Shown here in pieces: positions 1 to 6,316 of a stretch of DNA of 7,239 nucleotides. Made by a program: the position numbers and the translations under genes. Below the pieces are notes generated by a model. The model did no database searches and was not told where the DNA came from. It saw only the letters and a program-made list of their open reading frames with translations. This DNA comes from JAUWBF01 sp043815125 (GTDB lineage Bacteria > Verrucomicrobiota > Verrucomicrobiia > Opitutales > Opitutaceae): positions 1 to 7,239 of the forward strand of contig JBDRJH010000346.1 of NCBI GenBank assembly GCA_043815125.1. The letters run 5' to 3'. The stretch's first letter is position 1. Each line of letters begins with the position of its first letter.

Positions 1-1066
1 GCAAGGCTCCGCCCTCCGGCCTGGTCCGGTTTTATCAAACGCGTGAGTTTTATACAGGCACGGGTCATGGCGGCGGTCCCCGTGGCAAAGATCCGACGCA
101 AACGAGCGCAAAGTGCCCGCAGTGCGGGCAGCACCGCGACCAGTCCGGGCGCGGCGGCGCAGCCGCCCGCACTACGATCACTTTGGCCAAGAGGTTTTCG
201 ACCTTCATGCGTCGCAGTTTGGCGGCCGGATGCAGCCAGCCAAAATACCGCACGCGGTGCTGGCCGGGTGGCGGCACGTGCAGCAAATACCGCCTCATAA
301 ACTCACCGGCCTCCAACTCCACTTCGCGCCGTTCGCCGGTCTGGCTGTCGGTGTAGCGGAAGCTCACGTGCTCGTCGCCCGCTTCGATGATGCGCTCGTC
401 CGAGATCGCGGTGCGCTTCACGTAGCGCGCCAGATAACGAACCACCTCGGTGCCGTTGCCGGCGGCCTTCACATCGACGTTCCAGTCCGCCCGCCAGGTC
501 GAGTCCGGCACGGCCGCGTGCAAGCCCGGTTCGGCGGCGCGCAGCGCCGCCTCGAACCCGCGCCGGAAGGCGGCGGCCACGGCTTTGACCGGCAAAAACC
601 ACTGGGGCGAACGCGACGCGCGCCAGCGCGTGCCGTCGTCGGCCAAGCCGCCGCCGGGCATGATCAGGTGAACGTGTGGATGGTGCTGCAACTGTCGGCC
701 CCAGGTGTGCAGGACCGCGACCGCAGCGATGTCCGCCCCGAGCACGTTCTTACGATGCGCGACTTCCTGCAACGCCCCGAAGGCCTGCGCGAAGAGGATG
801 TCGGCCAGCTTCGCGGGCTCCGTCCGGAAGGCGGCACGCAAGGTATCCGGCACGGTAAAGGTCCAAAAGTAATACGGCACGGGCAGGAGCTGTTGCTCCT
901 GCTTTTGCGTCCACTCGCCCGCGCCTTGCCCGCCGCAGCGCGGACACGCGCGGTGGTGGCAACTGTGGCAGGCGTAGTCGTGGCCCGAGCAATCCGCGCA
1001 GGCGTAGACGCGCCCGCCCAACGCGGGCGTGCGCCCAAACGACGGGGTCAGGCCGTAAATTGGCAA
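1..1066 (-). mobile_element. IS91-like element remnant, partial
   Basis: The stretch contains an HUH-type transposase of the IS91 group read on the minus strand. The transposase side nearest position 1066 is broken, so the element is incomplete there. Its other end lies somewhere below position 65, possibly outside the window. Positions 1-64 hold no gene; I see a repeated 'gttttat' but no convincing replication-origin hairpin or terminal sequence. IS91 elements do not use ordinary terminal inverted repeats or target duplications, so the boundaries cannot be fixed from this window alone. The limits given are those of the window and the open frame, not mapped ends. Confidence 0.55.
65..1066 (-). 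CDS. IS91-family HUH transposase, 5'-truncated
   Basis: This is a rolling-circle type transposase, a single-strand nuclease that would nick and rejoin element ends through tyrosines. Visible in order are a Cys-rich zinc-binding region at residues 23-44 (C23, C26, C33, C36, C41, C44), the 'LLPVPYYFWTFTVP' block near 60-73, the HUH motif 'HPHVH' with H131 and H133, a 'GGGL' block near 138-141, the paired-tyrosine motif 'YLARYVKR' with Y211 and Y215, and a C-terminal CxxC ribbon (C313, C316). Family members normally carry roughly 40-60 residues before the 'CRTPALGG' motif. Here only nine or ten unrelated residues precede 'GRTPALGG', the only start is a TTG (1064-1066), and a TAA lies directly upstream. 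The catalytic core is intact, but the N-terminus is lost, so I expect it to be inactive or at best dependent on another copy. Family assignment is strong; whether it is expressed is unknown. Annotating it as a pseudogene would also be reasonable. Confidence 0.88.
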   Translation of the reverse strand: MPIYGLTPSFGRTPALGGRVYACADCSGHDYACHSCHHRACPRCGGQGAGEWTQKQEQQLLPVPYYFWTFTVPDTLRAAFRTEPAKLADILFAQAFGALQEVAHRKNVLGADIAAVAVLHTWGRQLQHHPHVHLIMPGGGLADDGTRWRASRSPQWFLPVKAVAAAFRRGFEAALRAAEPGLHAAVPDSTWRADWNVDVKAAGNGTEVVRYLARYVKRTAISDERIIEAGDEHVSFRYTDSQTGERREVELEAGEFMRRYLLHVPPPGQHRVRYFGWLHPAAKLRRMKVENLLAKVIVVRAAAPPRPDWSRCCPHCGHFALVCVGSLPRGPPP

Positions 1067-1403
1067 TTAAATCGAGATGGATGGTGGATGCAAATAATGC
1101 AAATTATTACACAATAATACTTAATGAGAGAAATACCTGACGGGCGCCTAAATCCGAGCCAAAGGGAATCGGGACGGTGTTTGTTGATTTTTTTAATTAA
1201 GATCGGCGCGGCGAGGTGAAGCGTGAGCCGATTCCAAGAATGCAACGAATCCAGCATACTCCAAAGGTCGTCAGGGGGTCGCCTCGCGTGTCCTGCGGGA
1301 GGCCAGGATCCTTGGCCGTCAGCCTGAAACGCCGCTTGGCAAGCGGCGCTCCTTGGGCGCTCCCGGGGCGTTGTTGGGCCGGGGTGTGACCGGGCGGGGC
1401 TGC
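1067..1403. other. Gene-free stretch with an AT-rich island
   Basis: No credible gene is seen in these 337 bases. The first part, continuing from about 1056 to 1203, is AT-rich in a strongly GC-rich window. It contains two copies of 'atgcaaat' at 1088-1095 and 1097-1104, then a small palindrome 'attatt-acac-aataat' (1103-1118), a seven-T run and 'ttaattaa' at 1193-1200. A minus-strand frame stays open across it and would read a Cys/Ile-rich peptide, but this is not IS91-like and joins a shadow of the next gene. The rest (1204-1403) returns to normal composition and holds a hairpin at 1330-1348. The island looks like inserted or foreign DNA at the broken end of the transposase; its origin is unknown. 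Confidence 0.6.
1330..1348 (-). terminator. Hairpin downstream of the NlpC/P60-like gene
   Basis: Eight perfect base pairs ('cgccgctt' with 'aagcggcg') enclose a three-base loop. The hairpin lies 56 bases past the stop of the minus-strand gene ending at 1404. In that gene's reading direction it is followed by only three T residues, so it is a weak candidate for an intrinsic terminator. It may equally be one more of the short extragenic hairpins found between the genes of this window. Confidence 0.35.
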
Positions 1404-2663
1404 TCAGTCGGTCGCGCGGCGGACCCAGAGGGTTTTTTGCGGGTCGGCGAGTTCGTAGATGCGGATCATCTCGTCTAGCTCCATGAACACCCAGGGCATG
1501 AGCGGGTGTTTGCCGTTTTTGGTGAACACAATGTCGTCGGCCACGTGCACGGCGGCGTGCAACGCGTTTTCCTCGGCGTCGCGCAGAACGATGATATCGC
1601 CGAACTCCGGACGGCCGACGTAGGTGGCGTAGTGGGAAGTCAGATACGTGGCGGCGTCGGCCGAGGGGATGGCGGGCTCGCCGAGCTTGCGGTCGAAGTT
1701 GGCACAGGTCCAGAAGCAGTCGAGCGACTCGCCCTGACCGCGCGTGAGCGTGGACACGGGATAGGTGTAGGCGTGCTCGCGCACAAAGGACGGCATGAGG
1801 TGCAGCGCGTCGATGCGGCTGGTCCCGGGCAGGGCGGCAAGGGACTCCAACATGGGGATGATCTGCCTGCGGGTGCTTGCCAGTCGCCAGTAGGCGGCGA
1901 TGTCGCCGACAGGGGCGTCGGGGCTGATCGCGAGCGAAATGAGAAAGGTGCGCTGGTGGTTGAGCGCGCGGGTGAGCGCGATGCGGTCGGTTTCCTCGGG
2001 CAGAAAATGCAGCACGGCGCCGACGTCCCAGAAGTGAACGTCGGGACCGTCCAGGGCGGGAAACAGAAACCCGGCGACGAGGTCGCCGACGGCGGGGGGG
2101 AGCTTGGCGCGGATGTCGGCCCATTGATCGGGACTCCAGCGCTTGGTGCCGAAGATTTCGCGGTTGCGCCAGTCGAGCCTGAGCAGGGCGCGGTAGAGCC
2201 GGCCGCGGGTCTCGGGCGGAAAGTCTCGGATGAGCGCGGGGTCGATGCGGAGCTGGGTTTTGCCACGGGGCAGCTCGCGGTGGCTCGCGATGATCTGGTC
2301 GCGCGGGGACGGTTCGACGCCGGCGTCGGCGAGCAGCTGGCTCAATTCGGCTTCGCCGGCCCCGCCGATTTCCCATTGCACGGGCCGGGACGAGTAGAGG
2401 GCGGGCGGGATGAGGCGGATCGGCGGCTGGATGGTGACAGGGGTGACGATCATGCGTCCCCAGGGACCGACGCGCTCTTTCGGTTGATCGGTGACGGTGG
2501 GCCCGGGCGCGGGAATGGATGCGGCGACGGGCGCGGACGGCGTCGGACCACGCATGAGCACGGTGGCAACAACGGGCACAAGCAGGAGCACGGCAAGCAT
2601 CCAGGGGCGAAGGACAATCAGGCGCTGCGGGGGCGGTGCGGGGGGCGGACTCGATGGTTCCAT
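1404..2663 (-). CDS. Membrane-anchored protein with NlpC/P60-like C-terminal domain
   Basis: A 419-residue protein of uncertain function. Residues 1-14 are short and proline-rich. Residues 15-36 form one hydrophobic segment with arginines just before it (R14, R19) and R38 just after, which fits a single membrane anchor or uncleaved signal. A Pro/Ala/Thr-rich linker follows (about 39-65), then a mixed alpha-rich middle region (about 90-300) that I do not recognise. The C-terminal part resembles NlpC/P60-type cysteine peptidase or amidase folds: a 'LDCFWTC' block (D315, C316, C320), a 'GDIIVL' strand (355-360) and an 'LHAAVHVADDIVFTKNG' block (H369, H373). C316 and H369 are my candidate catalytic pair, by analogy with 'DCSGF ... 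GDL ... HVGIY' in that family. If correct, it would act on peptidoglycan or another amide substrate outside the cytoplasm; this is inference. The ATG at 2661-2663 is chosen because it places the hydrophobic segment near the N-terminus; no Shine-Dalgarno sequence is visible. It is divergent from the symporter gene. Confidence 0.72.
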   Translation of the reverse strand: MEPSSPPPAPPPQRLIVLRPWMLAVLLLVPVVATVLMRGPTPSAPVAASIPAPGPTVTDQPKERVGPWGRMIVTPVTIQPPIRLIPPALYSSRPVQWEIGGAGEAELSQLLADAGVEPSPRDQIIASHRELPRGKTQLRIDPALIRDFPPETRGRLYRALLRLDWRNREIFGTKRWSPDQWADIRAKLPPAVGDLVAGFLFPALDGPDVHFWDVGAVLHFLPEETDRIALTRALNHQRTFLISLAISPDAPVGDIAAYWRLASTRRQIIPMLESLAALPGTSRIDALHLMPSFVREHAYTYPVSTLTRGQGESLDCFWTCANFDRKLGEPAIPSADAATYLTSHYATYVGRPEFGDIIVLRDAEENALHAAVHVADDIVFTKNGKHPLMPWVFMELDEMIRIYELADPQKTLWVRRATD

Positions 2664-2897
2664 ACGGGAGGCGGGTGTCGCATCAAGGCGGGCGGCGCGA
2701 CCGGCTGCAAGCCCGCGACCGGTTTGTCCTTAACCGAGGGGACCGGGGTCGGCGCCCCGTGCCGACAACGGGGGGCGCGCCGGGGGCAGCGGGCCGGACG
2801 GCTCTGCCCGGCGAGCCTCGCGGGGGGGGGCGGGCGCAGGCGCAGGCGCGGCTTGCACCGCAGACGCGTTGCGGCCACACCGCTCGCACCCCTCCCG
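2664..2897. other. Divergent GC-rich intergenic region with G9 tract
   Basis: This 234-base gap separates two divergently read genes and must hold any promoters they have of their own. I cannot identify a convincing -35/-10 pair on either strand. Visible features are 'gcgaccgg' repeated at 2697-2704 and 2715-2722, an uninterrupted run of nine G at 2822-2830, and a short tandem 'gcgcag' run near 2834-2851. No open frame here looks like a real gene; the frames that cross it are shadows. Confidence 0.5.
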
Positions 2898-4538
2898 ATG
2901 TTCGGCCTTACGTTTTTCGATTTTTGCATCGTCCTGCTCTACCTCGTCGCCACGACCTGGATCGGGTTGCGCGCGGGTCGGGGGGCGGGGCGGTCGGCGC
3001 AGGAGTTTTTCCTGCCGCACCGTTCGGGCAAGTGGATGCTGACGATGGCCACGTTTGGCAGCGGCACGAGTTCGGACCAGGCCGTGACGGTGGCCTCCAA
3101 GTGTCACGCGAGCGGCGCGTCGGGCATCTGGTATCAATGGATGTATCTGTTCGCCACGCCGTTCTTCTGGATCGTCGCGCCGTTGCTGCGGCGGTTTCGC
3201 GCGGTGACGACGGCGGATATCTTCGAGGCGCGGTTCGACGCGGGTGTGGCCCGGTTGTTCTGCGCGGCCGGGTTGCTCAAGTCCGCGTTGTCGGTGGGAC
3301 TGTTGTTCAAGGGGACCGGCGCGGTGCTCACGGCCACCAGCGCGGGCACGGTCGACAGCGACGTCATGCTGGTGCTGCTGGCGGGCTCGCTGCTGATCTA
3401 CACGCTGGTCGGCGGACTGGCGGCGGCCATCGCCACGGAGTTTTTGCAGAGCCTGCTCACGCTGTTGTTTTCGTTTTTGTTGCTGCCGTTCGTGCTGCAC
3501 GCGGTCGGCGGCATCGCGGGCATGAAGGCCACGCTGGCCGACCCGGCGATGTTCGACCTGTTCGTGCCGGGGCAGATCGGGGTGTTTCACATCGTGATGC
3601 TGAGCATCAGCGGGCTGGCGATGCTGGTGATGATCCCGCACAACCTCGGCGTGTTCACCGCCGGCCGGCGCGAGTCCGACGGGCAGGTGGGGTTCGTGGC
3701 GGGGGCGTTTCTGAAGCGCGTGTGCGTGGCCCTGTGGTGCCTGACGGGGCTGGCGGGAGCGGCGTATTTCGCCGGGCGCGAGATCGATCCGGACCAGCTC
3801 TACGGGTTGATCGCGCAGGCGTTTCTGCCGGAGTTCATGCCCGGCCTGCTGGGGCTGTTCATCGCGAGCGTGCTGGCCGCGTCGATGAGCACGTGCAGCG
3901 TGATGCTGGTGGCGGGATCGGCGCTGCTGACCAACAACTTTTACCGGTCGGCCCGGCCGTCGTATCCGGATCAACACTACGTGCGCGCCGGCCGGGTTGC
4001 CATGGTGGCGGTGGCGGCGGCGGGGCTGGGTTTCGCGTTTTGGTTTCCCGGGGTGGTCCGGGGGCTGGAGATCATCATCGCGGTGACGCCGATCATGGGC
4101 GTGGTGTTTTGGCTGGGGTTTTTCTGGCACCGCATGAACGTGGCCGGCGCGTGGACCGGCACGCTGCTTGGCTACGCGGTGTGGGGATTGACGGAGTCGC
4201 GGGTTCTTTTCGCCGTGGAGTTCGCCTGGCAGATGTTGTTCATCCTGGTCCCCACGACGCTCGGAGCGGTGATCGGCAGCCTGCGCACGGCCCCGCCCGA
4301 ACCGGAGCGACTGGAGCGGTTCTACGCGTTGTCGCGCACGCCGATCAGTCCCGGCGAGATCGTGCCCGGGCCCTGCCTCTTGCCGGTCGGGGTGACGGCG
4401 CCCGCGCCGCGCTGGTGGTTGGTCGCCGGAGCCGTGCATGTGCCGCGCCCGGAGCGGCGCACGGTGAACGGTTTTCTGGCGTGCGCGGGGCTGGTGCTGG
4501 CGATGATCGCGGGCTTCGACCTGATCCTCGCGCTGTGA
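2898..4538 (+). CDS. Sodium:solute symporter (SSS/SLC5 family)
   Basis: A 546-residue integral membrane transporter of the solute:sodium symporter family (LeuT fold), expected to couple Na+ entry to uptake of a small solute such as a sugar, amino acid, vitamin or anion; the substrate cannot be read from the sequence. Many hydrophobic segments run along the whole length, starting with residues 5-24. The family hallmark 'YTLVGGLAAAIATEFLQ' is at 168-184. The second hallmark 'AASMSTCSVML' is at 327-337, where S331 and T332 occupy the place of the hydroxyl pair that helps form the Na2 sodium site in characterised members. A hydrophilic stretch at about 462-520 precedes a final membrane segment at about 521-544. 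The ATG at 2898 gives the usual short N-terminus leading straight into the first helix; the frame stays open far upstream, but that extension is antisense to another gene and has no transporter character. No clear ribosome binding site is seen. The nearest gene on the same strand starts 227 bases downstream, so it is probably monocistronic. Confidence 0.93.
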   Translation: MFGLTFFDFCIVLLYLVATTWIGLRAGRGAGRSAQEFFLPHRSGKWMLTMATFGSGTSSDQAVTVASKCHASGASGIWYQWMYLFATPFFWIVAPLLRRFRAVTTADIFEARFDAGVARLFCAAGLLKSALSVGLLFKGTGAVLTATSAGTVDSDVMLVLLAGSLLIYTLVGGLAAAIATEFLQSLLTLLFSFLLLPFVLHAVGGIAGMKATLADPAMFDLFVPGQIGVFHIVMLSISGLAMLVMIPHNLGVFTAGRRESDGQVGFVAGAFLKRVCVALWCLTGLAGAAYFAGREIDPDQLYGLIAQAFLPEFMPGLLGLFIASVLAASMSTCSVMLVAGSALLTNNFYRSARPSYPDQHYVRAGRVAMVAVAAAGLGFAFWFPGVVRGLEIIIAVTPIMGVVFWLGFFWHRMNVAGAWTGTLLGYAVWGLTESRVLFAVEFAWQMLFILVPTTLGAVIGSLRTAPPEPERLERFYALSRTPISPGEIVPGPCLLPVGVTAPAPRWWLVAGAVHVPRPERRTVNGFLACAGLVLAMIAGFDLILAL

Positions 4539-4560
4539 CGCGGCGCACCGCAGCGGGCTG

Positions 4561-4601
4561 AATTTTAGCGCAAAGACGCAAAGACGCGAAGATCGCAAAG
4601 G
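4561..4601 (+). repeat. Degenerate 'cgcaaagacgcaaag' repeat, copy 1
   Basis: Starting 22 bases after the symporter stop, the sequence reads 'aattttag' followed by near-tandem units of about eight or nine bases ('cgcaaaga', 'cgcaaaga', 'cgcgaaga', 'tcgcaaagg'). A related sequence lies in inverted orientation at 5346-5377. I recall similar strings between genes in several environmental bacteria, but could not check. The function is unknown. Confidence 0.65.
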
Positions 4602-4615
4602 TCCGCGCCGGGAAC

Positions 4616-4633
4616 GCCGACGTCCCCGTCGGC
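4616..4633. repeat. Short hairpin after the symporter gene
   Basis: A perfect six-base-pair stem 'gccgac' / 'gtcggc' encloses a six-base loop 'gtcccc'. There is no following T run, so a classical intrinsic terminator is not supported. It falls between the symporter and the small secreted protein gene and may help to end the symporter transcript or be an extragenic palindrome. Confidence 0.4.
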
Positions 4634-4765
4634 CTGCATCGTTCCGTCTCCCTCCGCCGTCACCCCGGCCTTTCGGGCTTTCCAGACCGCTGGCATTGGG
4701 ATCATAACCTCCGGTGCATGGCCGCTTTCTCCAGCTTCACGGTTGCCCGCCCTCTCTTGCACTTC

Positions 4766-5134
4766 ATGCGCCCGATCATCACGCTGACCGCCCTGCTGCT
4801 CACTGCGGATGTTGTCTCGGCGGAAACCTATCTTGAGCCGCAGGCTTTTGCTCACTCGCTGGACCTGCCGCCGTTGCAGTTGTCCGATGCCATCGTCAAC
4901 ATGGACCTGCCGTTGCCTGAGCCCAAGGACAACGCCAACGCGGTCCACGCCGCCTCGGGCATCATCCCGCAGACCGCGTCCCTGCCACTGCTCATGGGCC
5001 GGTTGCCACCGATCGGGAACGGCTCCCCATCCTACCCACGGTCATCACTGTTGCCGGGCGGGGCGACCACGTCGCCGGTCGGGCAAGCGCTCGTCACGCG
5101 CGAGGTGGATCTGTCCGGTTTTTCGCTGGAGTGA
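4766..5134 (+). CDS. Small predicted secreted protein, unknown function
   Basis: A 122-residue product that I do not recognise. Residues 1-19 look like a signal peptide: 'MR', a hydrophobic core 'PIITLTALLLTADV', then a 'VSA' site with cleavage expected before 'ETYLEP'. The mature part (about 103 residues) has no cysteine, is rich in Leu, Pro and Ser, and contains short 'DLPPLQL', 'DLPLPEP', 'LPLL' and 'RLPPI' patches, suggesting an extended or poorly structured chain rather than an enzyme. The frame is open from an ATG at 4718, but that start would put 16 residues before the signal peptide, so 4766 is preferred. No Shine-Dalgarno sequence is visible at either start. The signal peptide and the read-through to 5134 on the same strand as its neighbours support a real gene, though a chance frame in GC-rich DNA cannot be excluded. 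It lies between two inverted copies of a degenerate repeat. Confidence 0.5.
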   Translation: MRPIITLTALLLTADVVSAETYLEPQAFAHSLDLPPLQLSDAIVNMDLPLPEPKDNANAVHAASGIIPQTASLPLLMGRLPPIGNGSPSYPRSSLLPGGATTSPVGQALVTREVDLSGFSLE

Positions 5135-5194
5135 CCGGGCGGGCCGAGATCGAACCGAAACGACCCTCTCGCTCCGCTTTCGCCAAACTCCAGA

Positions 5195-5274
5195 ACGAAG
5201 CGACTCCGTCGCTCCGCTACGAACAACCGGGGCGCAGCCCCGGCGGACGAAAGCACTCCGTGCTTCCGCTACGA
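5195..5274. repeat. Cluster of three hairpins with two covarying repeat units
   Basis: Three back-to-back hairpins each have a three-base loop: 5199-5213 (stem 'agcgac', loop 'tcc'), 5227-5243 (stem 'ccggggc', loop 'gca') and 5251-5265 (stem 'aagcac', loop 'tcc'). The first and third are the centres of two 28-base units (5195-5222 and 5247-5274) that both start 'acga' and end 'ccgctacga'. They differ at six positions, all in the stems and all compensated, so pairing is kept. A partial copy, 'tcgctccgct', is at 5169-5178. No gene is seen here. The cluster lies upstream of the ABC exporter genes and might act in the leader RNA, as a terminator of the preceding gene, or as a mobile palindrome. 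Confidence 0.75.
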
Positions 5275-5345
5275 GGGTAGCACAAAAATATCGCCAAATT
5301 TCCGCGCGACTGTCCTTGCGGCCGGCCGTCACTCGTCGGTTGTGT

Positions 5346-5377
5346 GCGCGAGCCTTGCGTCTCCGCGTTAAAACTTT
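5346..5377 (-). repeat. Degenerate 'cgcaaagacgcaaag' repeat, inverted copy 2
   Basis: Read on the minus strand, this stretch gives 'ttttaacgcggagacgcaag' followed by 'gctcgcgc'. It aligns with 'ttttagcgcaaagacgcaaa' followed by 'gacgcgaa' at 4563-4590, sharing the 'tttta', 'cgc', 'agacgcaa' and 'cgcg' words at the same spacing. It lies just upstream of the ABC ATPase start. Copies 1 and 2 are therefore inverted relative to each other and bracket the small secreted protein gene. Confidence 0.5.
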
Positions 5378-5395
5378 TCGTTTCCACCGCTCTCC

Positions 5396-6316
5396 ATGTC
5401 TTCCGCTCCTCCCCTGCTCGACGTCTCCGGCCTGGTCAAAACCCTCGGGGGCAAACGCGTCGTCGATGGCATCAGTTTCACTTGCCGCTCCGGCGAAGTG
5501 CTCGGGCTGCTCGGGCCCAACGGCGCGGGCAAGACCACCTCGCTGCGGATGTGTCACGGGTTTCTCCGGCCCGACGCGGGCAGCGTGCGCATCGCCGGTC
5601 ACGACCTCGACGCCGAGGGCGACGCCGCCCGCCGCGCACTCGGGGTCTGCACGCAAAACGATTCCTACGACAGCGACTTCACCGTGCGCGGCAACCTGGA
5701 GCAGACCGCGCGCTACTACCGCCCCAAGATCGGCGACATCGGCGCACGCATCGACGAATTGCTGCGGCAGTTCGACCTCGTCGAATACGCGAACCACAAG
5801 CCCGAGATGCTCTCCGGCGGTTACAAGCGTCGGCTGATGATCGCGCGCGCGGTCGTGCACCGTCCGCAGGTGGTGTTCCTCGACGAACCCACCACGGGGC
5901 TCGATCCGCAGGCGCGCATGGGCGTGTGGGAACTCGTCTCGCGACTGCGCGCCGAGGGCATGGCCGTGGTGCTGACCACCCATTACATGGACGAGGCCGA
6001 GCGGTTGTCGGACCGGTTGATTTTGTTGCAGGCCGGCAAGGTCCGCTCCGAGGGAACCACGCGCGAGTTACTCGGCAGCGTGGTCGGCGAGCACGTGGTG
6101 ATGCTGCCGTTCAACACCCCGGAGGCCAAACAGGTGGACGCATGGATGTTGGCCCGCCACATCCGCCCCGCGACCGTGTTGACCGACTGGCACTTTGCCC
6201 TCGACGCGCACGGGCTGGCGGCGTTCGTGGCGGAGTTCCCCGGGCTGCGCTACGAGGTGCGCCAGCCGACGCTCGACGATCTCTTCATGACCCTCGGTAA
6301 GGAGACCCGCGCATGA
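5396..6316 (+). CDS. ABC exporter ATP-binding protein, NodI-like
   Basis: A 306-residue ATPase subunit of an ABC-2 type exporter, hydrolysing ATP at the cytoplasmic face to drive the permease encoded next. All nucleotide-binding motifs are present and intact: Walker A 'GPNGAGKTT' (40-48), Q-loop Q87, signature 'LSGGY' (139-143), Walker B 'VVFLDEP' (159-165), D-loop 'GLD' (168-170) and switch histidine H196 in 'TTHYMDEAE'. About 85 residues follow the ATPase core and end in 'PTLDDLFMTLGKE', the usual tail of the NodI/drug-exporter (DrrA-like) group. Total length matches NodI proteins (about 300-320). The ATG at 5396 is preceded by 'ccgctctcc', with no Shine-Dalgarno sequence. The stop overlaps the next start by four bases (ATGA), showing a coupled operon. 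The NodI label rests on overall similarity and the partner; nothing here indicates nodulation, and the substrate is unknown. Confidence 0.93.
   Translation: MSSAPPLLDVSGLVKTLGGKRVVDGISFTCRSGEVLGLLGPNGAGKTTSLRMCHGFLRPDAGSVRIAGHDLDAEGDAARRALGVCTQNDSYDSDFTVRGNLEQTARYYRPKIGDIGARIDELLRQFDLVEYANHKPEMLSGGYKRRLMIARAVVHRPQVVFLDEPTTGLDPQARMGVWELVSRLRAEGMAVVLTTHYMDEAERLSDRLILLQAGKVRSEGTTRELLGSVVGEHVVMLPFNTPEAKQVDAWMLARHIRPATVLTDWHFALDAHGLAAFVAEFPGLRYEVRQPTLDDLFMTLGKETRA
6299..6304 (+). promoter_or_regulatory. Shine-Dalgarno site of the permease gene
   Basis: The sequence 'aaggag' ends eight bases before the ATG at 6313, inside the last codons of the ATPase gene. It is the only strong Shine-Dalgarno match in front of a gene in this window, and it confirms the overlapping start of the permease. 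Confidence 0.75.

Noticed and set aside
113..1117. Plus-strand frame of 334 residues over the transposase
   Set aside because: It is the antisense shadow of the transposase, which has zinc, HUH and tyrosine motifs in the minus frame.
1067..1200. A frameshifted N-terminus of the transposase in the AT-rich island
   Set aside because: I translated the one minus-strand frame that stays open across it; it reads a Cys/Ile/Lys-rich peptide with no resemblance to the IS91 N-terminal region.
1048..2376. Minus-strand frame of 442 residues overlapping the NlpC/P60-like gene and the AT-rich island
   Set aside because: The product is extremely Arg/Pro/Ser-rich, is a shifted frame of the real gene, and its tail simply reads through the AT-rich DNA.
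1506..2897. Plus-strand frame continuing upstream from the symporter, which would give a protein of about 1010 residues
   Set aside because: The added part is Gly/Arg-rich, has no transporter or other domain character, and is antisense to the well-supported 1404-2663 gene. It is a GC-rich shadow frame.
2730..4598. Minus-strand frame of 622 residues antisense to the symporter
   Set aside because: Composition dominated by Arg, Gln, His and Pro with no domain, while the opposite strand has clear SSS-family motifs.
4718..4765. Earlier ATG for the small secreted protein
   Set aside because: It would place 16 non-typical residues ahead of a signal peptide that is complete from 4766.
5195..5274. 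A CRISPR array
   Set aside because: Only two clear units, the 'spacer' is itself a hairpin, and no cas gene is nearby.
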